A stretch of DNA of 64,000 nucleotides, from contig PNKV01000015.1 of assembly GCA_013822685.1 (NCBI GenBank), positions 62,001-126,000 on the forward strand. Reading direction: 5' to 3'. A program made the position numbers and the translations under genes. The stretch comes from Leptothrix sp. (in: b-proteobacteria) (GTDB taxonomy: Bacteria; Pseudomonadota; Gammaproteobacteria; Burkholderiales; Burkholderiaceae_C). This document shows positions 34,067 through 47,386 of this stretch, piece after piece. Each line of letters starts with the position of its first letter. Positions within the stretch are counted from its first letter, which is position 1. The notes under the pieces were generated by a model. It had not been told where the DNA came from. It saw only the letters and a list, made by a program, of their open reading frames with translations, and searched no databases.

Positions 34067-35125
34067 ATGTTGATCAGTCAAGAGTTGCGCCGCCCCACGA
34101 TTCTGGTGGCTGACGATTCACCCCAGAACATCGAGTTGCTGTCGCGGGTGCTGGGACAAGAGTACCGAATCAAAGTCGCGACCTCGGGCGAGAAGGCCCT
34201 GAAGATCGCCTATTCAGACGAACCGCCCGATCTGATCCTGCTCGACATCATGATGCCCGACCTGAGCGGGCTGCAGGTGTGCCAGCGCATCAAGGCCAAC
34301 CCGGACCGCCGCCGCATCCCCATCATCTTCGTGACCGCGATGACCACGGTCGAGGACGAGAGCCTGGGCCTGGCCATGGGCGCGGTCGATTACATCTCCA
34401 AGCCGATCAGCCCGCCGCTGGTGCAGGCCCGCGTGCGCACGCATTTGGCGTTGTATGACCAATCCCGCGAGCTGGAGCGCATGGTGGCGCAGCGCACGGC
34501 CGAGCTGGTGGCCACGCGCCAGCAGATCATCCGCCGCCTGGGCCGCGCCGCCGAGTTCAAGGACAACGAGACCGGCAACCACGTGGTGCGCATGAGCCAC
34601 ATCGCGCGGCTGGTGGCGCAGCAAGCGGGCCTGGGCCCCGAGGCCGTGCAACTGGTGTTCCAGACCGCGGCCATGCACGACCTGGGCAAGATCGGCGTGC
34701 CCGACCGCATCCTGCTCAAGCCCGGCCCGCTCACGGAAGACGAGTGGGTGATCATGCGCCAGCATGCGCAGATCGGCGCCGACATCATCGGCCGGCACGA
34801 GAACGAGCTGCTGGCCACCGCGCGCGCCATCGCCTTGACCCACCACGAAAAGTGGGATGGCACCGGTTACCCGCAAGGTTTGAAAGGCGAGCAGATCCCG
34901 CTGAACGGGCGCATCGTGGCCATCGCCGATGTGTTCGATGCGCTGATGACGCGCCGGCCCTACAAGCCGCCGCTGCCGGCCGCCGAATCCCTGGTCATCA
35001 TGGCTGAACAGAAGGGCAAGCACTTCGACCCGATGTTGCTGGAGTGCTTCTTCCAGCAACAGTTCGAGATCCTCAAGGTCATGGAGCTGTACTCCGATGA
35101 CCGCGGGGCGATGATGGACCAGTGA
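34067..35125 (+). CDS. Response regulator with HD-GYP domain (c-di-GMP phosphodiesterase-type)
   Basis: REC: ILLDIMMPDLSGLQVC; HD-GYP: HDLGKIGVPDRI and THHEKWDGTGYPQGLKGEQIPLNGRIVAIADVFDAL. Confidence 0.93.
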   Translation: MLISQELRRPTILVADDSPQNIELLSRVLGQEYRIKVATSGEKALKIAYSDEPPDLILLDIMMPDLSGLQVCQRIKANPDRRRIPIIFVTAMTTVEDESLGLAMGAVDYISKPISPPLVQARVRTHLALYDQSRELERMVAQRTAELVATRQQIIRRLGRAAEFKDNETGNHVVRMSHIARLVAQQAGLGPEAVQLVFQTAAMHDLGKIGVPDRILLKPGPLTEDEWVIMRQHAQIGADIIGRHENELLATARAIALTHHEKWDGTGYPQGLKGEQIPLNGRIVAIADVFDALMTRRPYKPPLPAAESLVIMAEQKGKHFDPMLLECFFQQQFEILKVMELYSDDRGAMMDQ

Positions 35126-35134
35126 GCCGCGTCG

Positions 35135-39175
<4,041 letters not shown>

Positions 39176-39253
39176 GGGCGCACTCTCCGGATTTTTAGTT
39201 CGGTCAGTGTGCCCGGTCTTGGTGCCGATCCGGTAGGAGATTGCCCCGCGTTT

Positions 39254-41272
39254 TCAGCCTTTGAGCAACATGCTCTCGGCCCGGGCCAAGTTTTGGGGCC
39301 GGCCTGACAGCACCAGGGTGTCGCCCGACTCCAGCACCAGGCCATGGTCGGGAGCCACCACGGCGCCATGCGCACGCCGCACCGAGACCACGGCCACGCG
39401 CATTTCCTCGGCCGCGAGAGACTGGCCCAGGGTGTGGCCCACGCAGGCCGCGTTGGCGCCCAAGGTGACCGATTGCAGGCGCTGCAGCTCCATCTCGTCC
39501 ACCGTGTCGTCATCGCCGCCGTGGAAGTAGTCGCGCATGATGCCGTAGCGCGCCTGCCGCTGGCTTTGCACCAGGCGGATCACGCGGCGCATGGGCACGC
39601 CCACCAGGGCCAGGGCCTGCGAGGCCAGCATCAAGGAGCCCTCGATCGCCTCCGGCACGATCACGGTGGCCCCGGCGTTCTGCAGCTCGTCCAGGCTGCT
39701 GTCGTCGATGGTGCGGACGACCACGGGCACCTCGGGCGCGTGCTCGTGCACCAGGTGCAGGATCTTCTTGGCCGAGGCGGTGTTGGGGTAGGTGATGACC
39801 ACGGCGCTGGCCCGCGCCAGGCCGGCGGACACCAGGCTTTGCGGCCGGGTGGCATCGCCAAAGACCACACTCTGGCCGGCGGCAGCGGCCTGCTGCACGC
39901 GGTCCGGGTCCAGGTCCAGCGCCATGTAGGGGATGCCCTCCTGGGTGAGCAGCCGCGCCAGGTTCTGGCCGCTGCGCCCGTAGCCGCAGATCACCACGTG
40001 CTTCTCGATGTTGATGGCCTTGGTCGCGATCTTGGTCATGGCCAGTGATTGCAGCAGCCAGTCGGTGGACGACAGTTTCATCACCAGGCGGTTGCTGCCC
40101 AGGATCATGAAAGGCGTGGCCAGCATGGACAGCACCATCGCGGCCAGCACCGGGCTTTGCGCGCGCTCGGGCAGCAAGTGGTTGTCGGTGGCCAGCGACA
40201 GCAGCACAAAGCCGAACTCACCGGCCTGCGCCAGGTACAGGCCCGTGCGCAAAGCCACGCCCGTGTCGGCGCCAAACAGCTGGCGCGCCAAGGCGGCAAT
40301 CAGGCCAAACTTGAAGAGCACCGGCAAGGTGGTCAGCACGATCACCAGCGCCCAGCTGTCAACCACGATGTGCCAATCCAGCTTCATGCCGATGGTGATG
40401 AAGAACAGGCCCAGCAGCACGTCGTGGAAGGGGCGGATGTCGGTCTCCACCTGGTGCTTGTATTCGGTCTCGGCGATCAGCATGCCGGCCAGAAACGCGC
40501 CCAGCGCCATCGACAGGCCGGCGTGTTCGGTCAGCCACGACAGGCCCAGGGTGACCAGCAGCAGGTTGAGCATGAACAGCTCTTCGCTCTTGCGGCGGGC
40601 CACCAGCGTGAGCCACCAGTGCATCACCTTTTGCCCACCGACCAGCAGCAAGGTCAGCACCACCGTGGCCTTGACGGTGGCGATGCCCAGGGTGCGCAGC
40701 AGGTCACCGCTGTTCTCGCCCAGGGCGGGGATCAGCACCAGCAAAGGCACCACGGCCAGATCCTGGAACAGCAGGATGCCCATGACGCGCTTGCCATGCG
40801 GGCTGTCCAGCTCCAGGCGCTCGGCCATCATCTTGACCACGATGGCGGTGCTGCTCATGGCCAGCGCACCGCCCAGGGCCACGGCGCTTTGCCAGTTCAG
40901 CGACCAGCCCAGCAGGCCGTGCTTGATGTTGAAATAGGGCAGCAGCGCATCGAGTGCGAAGTAGCCGGCCAGGGTGGCCAACATGGTCACGCCCACCTGG
41001 CTGAAGCCCAGGCCGAACACCAGCGAGCGCATGCTCTTGAGCTTGGGCAGGTTGAACTCCAGCCCGATCACGAACATCAGAAACACCACGCCGAACTCGG
41101 CCAGGTGGCGCACGCCGGCCGAATCCTTGGCCAGTGCCAGGGCGTTGGGCCCGATCACCACGCCCACCGCCAGGTAACCCAGCATCGGCGGCAACTTCAC
41201 CAGACGGCACAGCACCACGCCCAACACGGCGGCAAAAAGGTACAGCAAGGTGAGGTCGAGCGTGGAGGCCAT
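39254..41272 (-). CDS. Monovalent cation:proton antiporter (CPA2, KefB/KefC-like) with TrkA-N domain
   Basis: Na+/H+ exchanger TM core; TrkA-N HVVICGYGRSGQNLARLL; TrkA-C-like C-terminus. Confidence 0.92.
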   Translation of the reverse strand: MASTLDLTLLYLFAAVLGVVLCRLVKLPPMLGYLAVGVVIGPNALALAKDSAGVRHLAEFGVVFLMFVIGLEFNLPKLKSMRSLVFGLGFSQVGVTMLATLAGYFALDALLPYFNIKHGLLGWSLNWQSAVALGGALAMSSTAIVVKMMAERLELDSPHGKRVMGILLFQDLAVVPLLVLIPALGENSGDLLRTLGIATVKATVVLTLLLVGGQKVMHWWLTLVARRKSEELFMLNLLLVTLGLSWLTEHAGLSMALGAFLAGMLIAETEYKHQVETDIRPFHDVLLGLFFITIGMKLDWHIVVDSWALVIVLTTLPVLFKFGLIAALARQLFGADTGVALRTGLYLAQAGEFGFVLLSLATDNHLLPERAQSPVLAAMVLSMLATPFMILGSNRLVMKLSSTDWLLQSLAMTKIATKAINIEKHVVICGYGRSGQNLARLLTQEGIPYMALDLDPDRVQQAAAAGQSVVFGDATRPQSLVSAGLARASAVVITYPNTASAKKILHLVHEHAPEVPVVVRTIDDSSLDELQNAGATVIVPEAIEGSLMLASQALALVGVPMRRVIRLVQSQRQARYGIMRDYFHGGDDDTVDEMELQRLQSVTLGANAACVGHTLGQSLAAEEMRVAVVSVRRAHGAVVAPDHGLVLESGDTLVLSGRPQNLARAESMLLKG

Positions 41273-41310
41273 CTTGTCCCTAGAATCCTCTGATCCTACC
41301 CGGTGCGTTC

Positions 41311-42303
41311 ATGACCCAATTGTCCCCATCCTCCTTCGTCGCCCTGGCCCAGCAGGCGCTCAACATTGAATCGCAGGCCTTGCAAGACCTGAGCACGCGG
41401 CTGAGCGGCGAGGCCGGCGAGGCCTTCGCGCGGGCCGTGCAAGCCGTGCTGGCCTGCCAAGGCCGTGTGGTCGTGATGGGCATGGGCAAGAGCGGCCACG
41501 TGGGCCGCAAAATCGTGGCCACGCTGGCCTCCACCGGCACGCCGGCCATGTTCGTGCACCCCGCCGAGGCCCACCACGGTGACCTGGGCATGGTCACGCC
41601 GGGCGATGTGGTGCTGGCCATCTCCAACTCGGGCGAGAGCGAAGAGCTGACGGCTTTGTTGCCTTTGCTCAAACGACAAGGCGTGGTCCTGCTGGCCATG
41701 ACCGGTCGCCCGCAATCGTCCCTGGCCCGCCATGCCGACATCGTGCTGGACTGCGCCGTGGCGGTCGAGGCCTGCCCATTGAACCTGGCACCCACCGCCA
41801 GCACCACCGCGCAAATGGCCTTAGGCGATGCCCTGGCCGTGACCCTGCTTGATGCGCGCGGCTTCAAGGCCGAAGACTTTGCCCGATCGCACCCCGGCGG
41901 CGCCTTGGGCCGCAAGCTGCTCACTCACTTGCGCGATGTGATGCGCTCGGGCGATGCCTTGCCCCGCGTCCTGCCGCACGCCGCGTTCAGCGATGTGATG
42001 CGCGAGATGAGCGCCAAAGGCCTGGGCGCGGCCATCGTGGTCGATGCCGCGGGCAAGGTGTTGGGCGTGTTCACCGATGGTGATTTGCGCCGCAAGATCG
42101 AAGCCGGCGTGGAACTGCGCAGCGCCACCGCCGAGCAACTGATGACCCCCGGCCCGCGCGCCATCCGCGACGATGTGCTGGCCGCCGAGGCCGTGGCCCT
42201 GATGGAAACCCACCGCGTCAACACCCTGCTGGTGGTCGATGCCGAGGGCGTGCTCACTGGCGCCGTCACCACCAACGACCTCATGCGCGCCAAGGTGATC
42301 TGA
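41311..42303 (+). CDS. kdsD: D-arabinose 5-phosphate isomerase (KdsD/KpsF family)
   Basis: SIS domain GRVVVMGMGKSGHVGRKIVATLASTGTPAMFVHPAEAHHGDLGM; tandem CBS. Confidence 0.95.
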   Translation: MTQLSPSSFVALAQQALNIESQALQDLSTRLSGEAGEAFARAVQAVLACQGRVVVMGMGKSGHVGRKIVATLASTGTPAMFVHPAEAHHGDLGMVTPGDVVLAISNSGESEELTALLPLLKRQGVVLLAMTGRPQSSLARHADIVLDCAVAVEACPLNLAPTASTTAQMALGDALAVTLLDARGFKAEDFARSHPGGALGRKLLTHLRDVMRSGDALPRVLPHAAFSDVMREMSAKGLGAAIVVDAAGKVLGVFTDGDLRRKIEAGVELRSATAEQLMTPGPRAIRDDVLAAEAVALMETHRVNTLLVVDAEGVLTGAVTTNDLMRAKVI

Positions 42304-42304
42304 C

Positions 42305-42892
42305 ATGCGAAGCCTCAACCCCACCTTGTCGTTCTCGGCCGATTTGCGGCCGTTTGCCCGGGGCATCCGCGCCGCGATCTTCGATGTCGATGGTGTGCTT
42401 ACCGATGGCAGCTTGTTCATCAGCGAAGCGGGCGAAACGCTCAAGGCCTTCAACGCGCTGGATGGCCACGGCCTGAAGCTGTTGGCCCAAGGCGGCATCA
42501 CGCCCATCGTCATCACCGGGCGCGATTCGCCCGCCGTGCGCCGTCGCCTGAAAGACCTGGGGCTGGTCCACGCCGTGTTTGGCGCGCACGACAAACTGGC
42601 CGCCGCAGAGCCCTTGCTGGCCTCGCTGGGCCTGCCATGGGGCGATGTGGCCGTGATGGGCGACGACTGGCCCGACCTGCCCTTGATGGTGCGCGCCGGC
42701 TTCGCGTGTGCACCCCTCAACGCCCATGCCGAGGTGAAAGCCATCGCCCGTCACGTCACCACCTTGCGCGGTGGCCAGGGCGCGGCACGCGAGTGTTGTG
42801 ACCTGCTGTTGTGGGCCACCGGCCGCTACGAAGCTTTGCTGCGCGGCCACCTCGAGACCTTGGACACCACGTCAGGCGGCGCCACTTCATGA
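42305..42892 (+). CDS. kdsC: 3-deoxy-D-manno-octulosonate 8-phosphate phosphatase (HAD)
   Basis: AAIFDVDGVLTDGSLFISEAGETLKAFNALDGHGLKLL. Confidence 0.95.
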   Translation: MRSLNPTLSFSADLRPFARGIRAAIFDVDGVLTDGSLFISEAGETLKAFNALDGHGLKLLAQGGITPIVITGRDSPAVRRRLKDLGLVHAVFGAHDKLAAAEPLLASLGLPWGDVAVMGDDWPDLPLMVRAGFACAPLNAHAEVKAIARHVTTLRGGQGAARECCDLLLWATGRYEALLRGHLETLDTTSGGATS

Positions 42893-43521
42893 GCAACCGT
42901 CGCTGGCTCAACGCGCTGGACCATGCCCGTGCCGCCGTCCCCATGGTGGCCTTGTCCGGCCTGGCCGCCTTCACGTGGTGGCTGGTGCAATCGGCTCCGT
43001 CGCTCGATGGCGCCCGGCCTGCGGCCAAGGCCTCTTCCAGCCCCGACTACGAACTGCAGAAAGCGCGCATCGAGCGCTACAACGCTGATGGGCGCTTGAT
43101 CGCCATCCTCGATGGCCAGGCCATGCGCCACTACGCCGTGGGTGACCGGCTGGAGATCGACGCCGTGCAATTGTCGGCCCGTGACCTGCAGGGCCAGCAC
43201 GTGCAAGGCGTGGCCCGCCAGGGTGAAGCCCTTGGCAACCAGGACACCGTGATCCTGCACGGCGGCGCGCGCGTGGTGGCCACGCCGGCACCGGGCGCTG
43301 ATGTCAAAGGCCAGCGCGTCGACCAGTCACCCGTGGTCATCGAAGGCGAGATGCTGCGCTTCAACACGCGGGACCGGGTGGTGAGCTCGGAGCTGCCCGT
43401 CAAGATCATGCATGCCCAAGGGCAAATGGTGGGCGGCACTCTGCGGTATGAACAAGCCACCCGGATCGGTGAGTTGGGCCAACGTGTTCGCGGGCGGTAC
43501 GACGCCCCCGCCCGCCGGTGA
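42889..43521 (+). CDS. lptC: LPS export ABC transporter periplasmic protein LptC
   Basis: Single N-terminal TM; DYELQKARIERYNADGRLIAILDGQAMRHY; overlaps the kdsC stop (ATGA). Confidence 0.88.
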   Translation: MSNRRWLNALDHARAAVPMVALSGLAAFTWWLVQSAPSLDGARPAAKASSSPDYELQKARIERYNADGRLIAILDGQAMRHYAVGDRLEIDAVQLSARDLQGQHVQGVARQGEALGNQDTVILHGGARVVATPAPGADVKGQRVDQSPVVIEGEMLRFNTRDRVVSSELPVKIMHAQGQMVGGTLRYEQATRIGELGQRVRGRYDAPARR

Positions 43522-44306
43522 CACCTGCGCCCGCCCGGCCGCTGGCCTTCATCACCGGCGCGTCCAGCGGCATTGGCCAGGCGCTGGCAGTGCGTTATGT
43601 GCAGTCGGGTTGGCGCGTGGCCCTGGTGGCCCGGCGTGCCGATCAGATGGGCGAATGGGCCTTGCAACAGGGCTGGCCTGCCGACCGCTGGGCCGTGCAT
43701 GGCGCTGATGTGCGGGATGAGGCCCAGGTGCTGGCCGCCGCCAGCGAGTGCCTGCGCACCCAGGGCGTGCCCGACGTGGTGATCGCCAACGCCGGCATCA
43801 GCGTGGGGGTGGATTTGTCACTGGCCGAAGACCTGCCGGTGCTGCGCGACCTGCTGGAGACCAATGTCATGGGCGTGGCCGCGACCTTCCAGCCATTCAT
43901 TGCCCCCATGCGCGAGCGGGGTTCGGGCACCTTGGTGGGCGTGGCCAGCGTGGCCGCCATGCGCGGGTTGCCCGGCCATGCCGGCTATTGCGGCGCCAAG
44001 GCCGCCGTGGTGCACGTGTGCGAAACCTTGCGCGGGGAACTCAAGCCCTTTGGCGTGAAGGTGGTGACCATCGCGCCGGGCTACATCGACACACCCTTGA
44101 CCCAGGGCAATGACTACCCCATGCCCTTTTTGATGACGCCCGACGCCTTTGCCGACCGCGCCTTCAAGGCCATCAATGCGGGCGTGCGCTTTCGCGTCAT
44201 CCCCTGGCCCATGGGCATCGTGGCCGCGGTGTTGCGCTTCATGCCGCGCGGGTTGTTCGACGCCGTGGTGGGTGCCCAGAAGCACCGCAAAAAACGCCGC
44301 CATTGA
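43518..44306 (+). CDS. SDR family NAD(P)-dependent oxidoreductase
   Basis: FITGASSGIGQALAVRY; NAGIS; GYCGAKAAV. Confidence 0.92.
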   Translation: MTPAPARPLAFITGASSGIGQALAVRYVQSGWRVALVARRADQMGEWALQQGWPADRWAVHGADVRDEAQVLAAASECLRTQGVPDVVIANAGISVGVDLSLAEDLPVLRDLLETNVMGVAATFQPFIAPMRERGSGTLVGVASVAAMRGLPGHAGYCGAKAAVVHVCETLRGELKPFGVKVVTIAPGYIDTPLTQGNDYPMPFLMTPDAFADRAFKAINAGVRFRVIPWPMGIVAAVLRFMPRGLFDAVVGAQKHRKKRRH

Positions 44307-44322
44307 CATTGGATCGGCCATG

Positions 44323-44355
44323 AAAAAAGGCGACGCCTTGAAGCACCGCCTTTTT
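44323..44355. terminator. Bidirectional terminator between convergent SDR and RNA-binding protein genes
   Basis: AAAAAGGCG-N14-CGCCTTTTT inverted repeat with A- and T-tracts. Confidence 0.55.
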
Positions 44356-44393
44356 GCAGACCGCTGTGACCCATGGGGGCCACGAAGCGATTT

Positions 44394-44870
44394 TTAGTAA
44401 CCGCCGCCGCCGTAGCCGCCGCCGCCACCGGAGCGGCCACCGCCGCCACCACCGTAGCCGCCGCCGCCACCACCGGAACGGCCACCGCCGCCACCGTAGC
44501 CGCCGCCACCACCTTCACGACGGCCGCCGCCACCACCACCACCACCGTAGCCGCCGCCACCACCGGCGCCGCCACCGCTACCGCCGCCACCGTAGGGGCT
44601 GCGGAAACCGCTGGGACGTTCTTCACGAGGACGGGCCTCGTTCACCACGATGGCGCGGCCAGCCAGAGATTGGCCATTCATGCCATTGATGGCAGCTTGT
44701 GCTTCTGGGTCGGTGCCCATTTCAACGAAACCAAAGCCCTTGGAGCGACCGGTGTCGCGGTCCATCATGACCTTGGCGGAGCTGACGGCTCCAAATTGCG
44801 AGAAAGCATCTTGCAGATCCTGATCGCGCACGCTGTAGGCAAGATTGCCCACGTAAAGTTTGTTGCCCAC
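44394..44870 (-). CDS. RRM-domain RNA-binding protein with glycine-rich C-terminal tail
   Basis: RNP motifs KLYVGNLAY and RSKGFGFVEM; tail of repeating GGGGYGGGGG. Confidence 0.92.
   Translation of the reverse strand: MGNKLYVGNLAYSVRDQDLQDAFSQFGAVSSAKVMMDRDTGRSKGFGFVEMGTDPEAQAAINGMNGQSLAGRAIVVNEARPREERPSGFRSPYGGGGSGGGAGGGGGYGGGGGGGGRREGGGGGYGGGGGRSGGGGGGYGGGGGGRSGGGGGYGGGGY
44397..44592. repeat. Low-complexity CCGCCGCCACCACC-type repeat encoding a Gly/Tyr-rich tail
   Basis: Direct reading of imperfect CCGCCGCCACC(A/G) repeats. Confidence 0.85.
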
Positions 44871-45088
44871 GAGAGAGCTCCTTTCAAAGTAACCATGTGG
44901 AGCTTCAACCCATCAGGACCCATTCCATCGAAGGTGCCGCTTCCAGACACAGACTCGCACATTATGGGTGAGACTTTATTGTCTGGCCAATATTTTCAAG
45001 CGTTTTCAACCCTTATTTGTGCGCATATGTCAACCCACTGACCCGGCTGTTGTGCTTCTCCCTCAATCCTGGCTAAGGGCTTGCCCCT

Positions 45089-46138
45089 ATGATTTGGCCC
45101 ATGCCCTCCACTTCTTTTCACCACCCGCATGGGTCGTCTTTTGCCCAGCGGTTTGACTGGTGGCGTGCCCTGATCCGCGTCCTGGCCAGCGTCGAGGCGA
45201 TCCGTGATGGCCGCGCCATGTACGTGCTGTTGGCCAGTTTCTCGGCCACCGGGCTGGCCGTGGCTTACGCCCAGGCGTCGATGGCCCGCAGCGATGTGCC
45301 TTGGGCGATCGGGCAGGGCGCGGCCGCCTTGTTCATCGCCTTTTACGGCAGCAATGCGGCCGGCCTGTTGCTGATGGACCGGGCCATGGGCCGGCCGGGC
45401 CGAGACGTCGGCCAGGCTTTGGAAGACGCGCTGGGCATCGCGCACCGTCTGCTCGTCTCCCTGGTGGTGATCTCGCTGGCGGCGGCGGTGCTGGCAGGGG
45501 CGGTGCTGGGGCTGTTCTGGTTGTGTTCGCTGCCCAAGGTTGGGCCCTGGTTGTTCGTCGTCGTGGTGCCGCTCACGGTGATGGTGCTGGGTTTGGCCCT
45601 GGTGGCCGGGGCCGCCATCGTCGGGCCGCTGGCCGGGCCTTCTGTCTGGGCCGGGGCCTCGTCACTCGAAAGCCCGCGCATTTTGTGGCGCTTGATCCGA
45701 GAGCAGTTGCTGCAGGGCGCGGTGCTGATGGCCTCCTTGAGCGTGGTCACCGCCCTGGTGGGTGCGGGCGCCAGCTTTGTGGTGATCGCGGGCGGGCGGG
45801 TCATGGCCTTGTTGTCAGTCTGGTTGCTGGATGTGGACGTGGCGCCCGAGCTGTTCATGGCGGGCTTGTTCGGCCACAGCCTGCGCGGCGTGCCGGTGGC
45901 CAGCGTGCCCGCCGACGCGGTGCCCTACATCTCGGCGGCATCAGTGGGTGGGGGCGTGGTGTTCGCGCTGGGCCTGGTGCTGCCCACCTTGGTCTATCTG
46001 CGCGGCGTGTGCGAGATCTACGTGACCTTGCGTGAGCGCATGGCCGAAACCGATGCGCACCATGCGGAGCTAAAAATGAGCCAGGTAGCCGCCATCGACC
46101 GCCAAGGTCTGGCCGGTGATGTAGCTGGCAGCGCCTGA
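45089..46138 (+). CDS. Integral membrane protein of unknown function
   Basis: Several hydrophobic segments; 3' end overlaps convergent SDR gene. Confidence 0.65.
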   Translation: MIWPMPSTSFHHPHGSSFAQRFDWWRALIRVLASVEAIRDGRAMYVLLASFSATGLAVAYAQASMARSDVPWAIGQGAAALFIAFYGSNAAGLLLMDRAMGRPGRDVGQALEDALGIAHRLLVSLVVISLAAAVLAGAVLGLFWLCSLPKVGPWLFVVVVPLTVMVLGLALVAGAAIVGPLAGPSVWAGASSLESPRILWRLIREQLLQGAVLMASLSVVTALVGAGASFVVIAGGRVMALLSVWLLDVDVAPELFMAGLFGHSLRGVPVASVPADAVPYISAASVGGGVVFALGLVLPTLVYLRGVCEIYVTLRERMAETDAHHAELKMSQVAAIDRQGLAGDVAGSA

Positions 46139-46867
46139 GGCCAGGAAGACCACGGCCCCGGCGATTTCGTCCGGGTCGCCCCAGCGGCCCAGCGAGGTGC
46201 GTTGGCCCAGCCATTGGGCCACGGCCGCATCGGCCACCATTTCGCGGTTCGCTTCGGTGGCGAAGTAGCCCGGGGCCACTGCGTTGACGGTGATGCCGCG
46301 CGGCCCCAGTTCTGCGGCCAAGGCCCGGGTCAGCGCGTCCAGGCCGCCCTTGGCGGTGGTGTAGGCCACGTCGCCCGCGCGCGAAATCGGTCCGGCGATC
46401 GAGGTGATGTTGATGATGCGGCCACCTGCGGCGGTGCCTTGGCCCACCGGCATGAGCCGCGCGGCTTGGCGGGCCAGTTCCAGCGGCGCCAGCAAGTTGA
46501 TTTCGAGCAGGCGGCGCACCTCGCCGAGCGCGAAATCGTCCAGGGCGCGGCGGTCGCGCTGGCCCACGTTGTTGACCAGGATGTGCAAGCCGCCGTGGCG
46601 CTGGCGCAGCTCGTCCATCGCGCGGGTCACCGCCTCGGCCTGGCCGATGTCGAAAACAGCGGGGTGGGCTTGGCCGCCCTCGGCGATGATGGCCTGGACC
46701 GCCGCATGGACGGTGTCGGCATGGCGGCCATTGACCAGCACTTGCGCGCCAGCCTGCGCCAAGGCGCGGGCCATGCTCAGGCCCAGTCCCCGGGCCGAAC
46801 CGGTGACCAGGGCCAACCGGCCATCCAGGCGGAAAGGGTGAGGCGGTTTGGAAGCGGGAGGGGTCAT
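46070..46867 (-). CDS. SDR family oxidoreductase (gluconate 5-dehydrogenase-like)
   Basis: LALVTGSARGLGLSMARALAQAGAQVLVNGR; YTTAKGGLDALTRALAAELGPRGITVNAVAPGYFATE. Confidence 0.92.
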   Translation of the reverse strand: MTPPASKPPHPFRLDGRLALVTGSARGLGLSMARALAQAGAQVLVNGRHADTVHAAVQAIIAEGGQAHPAVFDIGQAEAVTRAMDELRQRHGGLHILVNNVGQRDRRALDDFALGEVRRLLEINLLAPLELARQAARLMPVGQGTAAGGRIINITSIAGPISRAGDVAYTTAKGGLDALTRALAAELGPRGITVNAVAPGYFATEANREMVADAAVAQWLGQRTSLGRWGDPDEIAGAVVFLASGAASYITGQTLAVDGGYLAHF

Positions 46868-47294
46868 GACCGATACGATAGGGCCTTTTGCCACGACCAT
46901 GACGACGCCCGAGCCCTGCCCCTGTGGATTGCCCGCCGCTTACCTGGCGTGCTGCGGTCGTTACCACCAAGGACCCCTGGCCGGGCAGGCGCCCACGCCC
47001 GAAGCCTTGATGCGCTCACGTTACAGCGCCTTCGTCAAGGACTTGCGCGATTACCTGCTGAGCACCTGGCACCCCTCCACCCGCCCACCCGTGATCGAGC
47101 CGCCCGAGCCCGGCTTGAAGTGGTTGGGTTTGACGGTGCGCCACGCGGCCATGACGTCGGACGACGAGGGGACCGTGGACTTCGTGGCGCGCAGCAAATT
47201 GGGCGGGCGCGCGCACCGTTTGCACGAGGTCAGCGCCTTTGTCCGCGAAGGTGGGCGTTGGTATTACGTCGATGCCCCTCAAATGCGGGGTTAA
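46866..47294 (+). CDS. YchJ-family protein (SEC-C motif)
   Basis: CPCGLPAAYLACCGRYHQG ... PEALMRSRYSAFVKDLRDYLLSTWHPSTRP; start 46866 or 46899. Confidence 0.88.
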   Translation: MTDTIGPFATTMTTPEPCPCGLPAAYLACCGRYHQGPLAGQAPTPEALMRSRYSAFVKDLRDYLLSTWHPSTRPPVIEPPEPGLKWLGLTVRHAAMTSDDEGTVDFVARSKLGGRAHRLHEVSAFVREGGRWYYVDAPQMRG

Positions 47295-47386
47295 TGCCGG
47301 ACTGAAAGGGCTTCCCCGCAAGACAAATTCTGGGCAAATCCGTATGGTTGGGGGTTGTTGTTCACGCATTAGACGAAGCGCATCAG

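Noticed and set aside
44397-44592. Possible CRISPR-like repeat array
   Set aside because: Imperfect short-period repeat inside a coding frame, with no spacers; no CRISPR array seen elsewhere in the window.
44373-45041. 222-aa Ala/Thr-rich ORF antisense to the RRM gene
   Set aside because: Arises from the CCG/ACC repeat read on the other strand; the opposite frame has a clear RRM.
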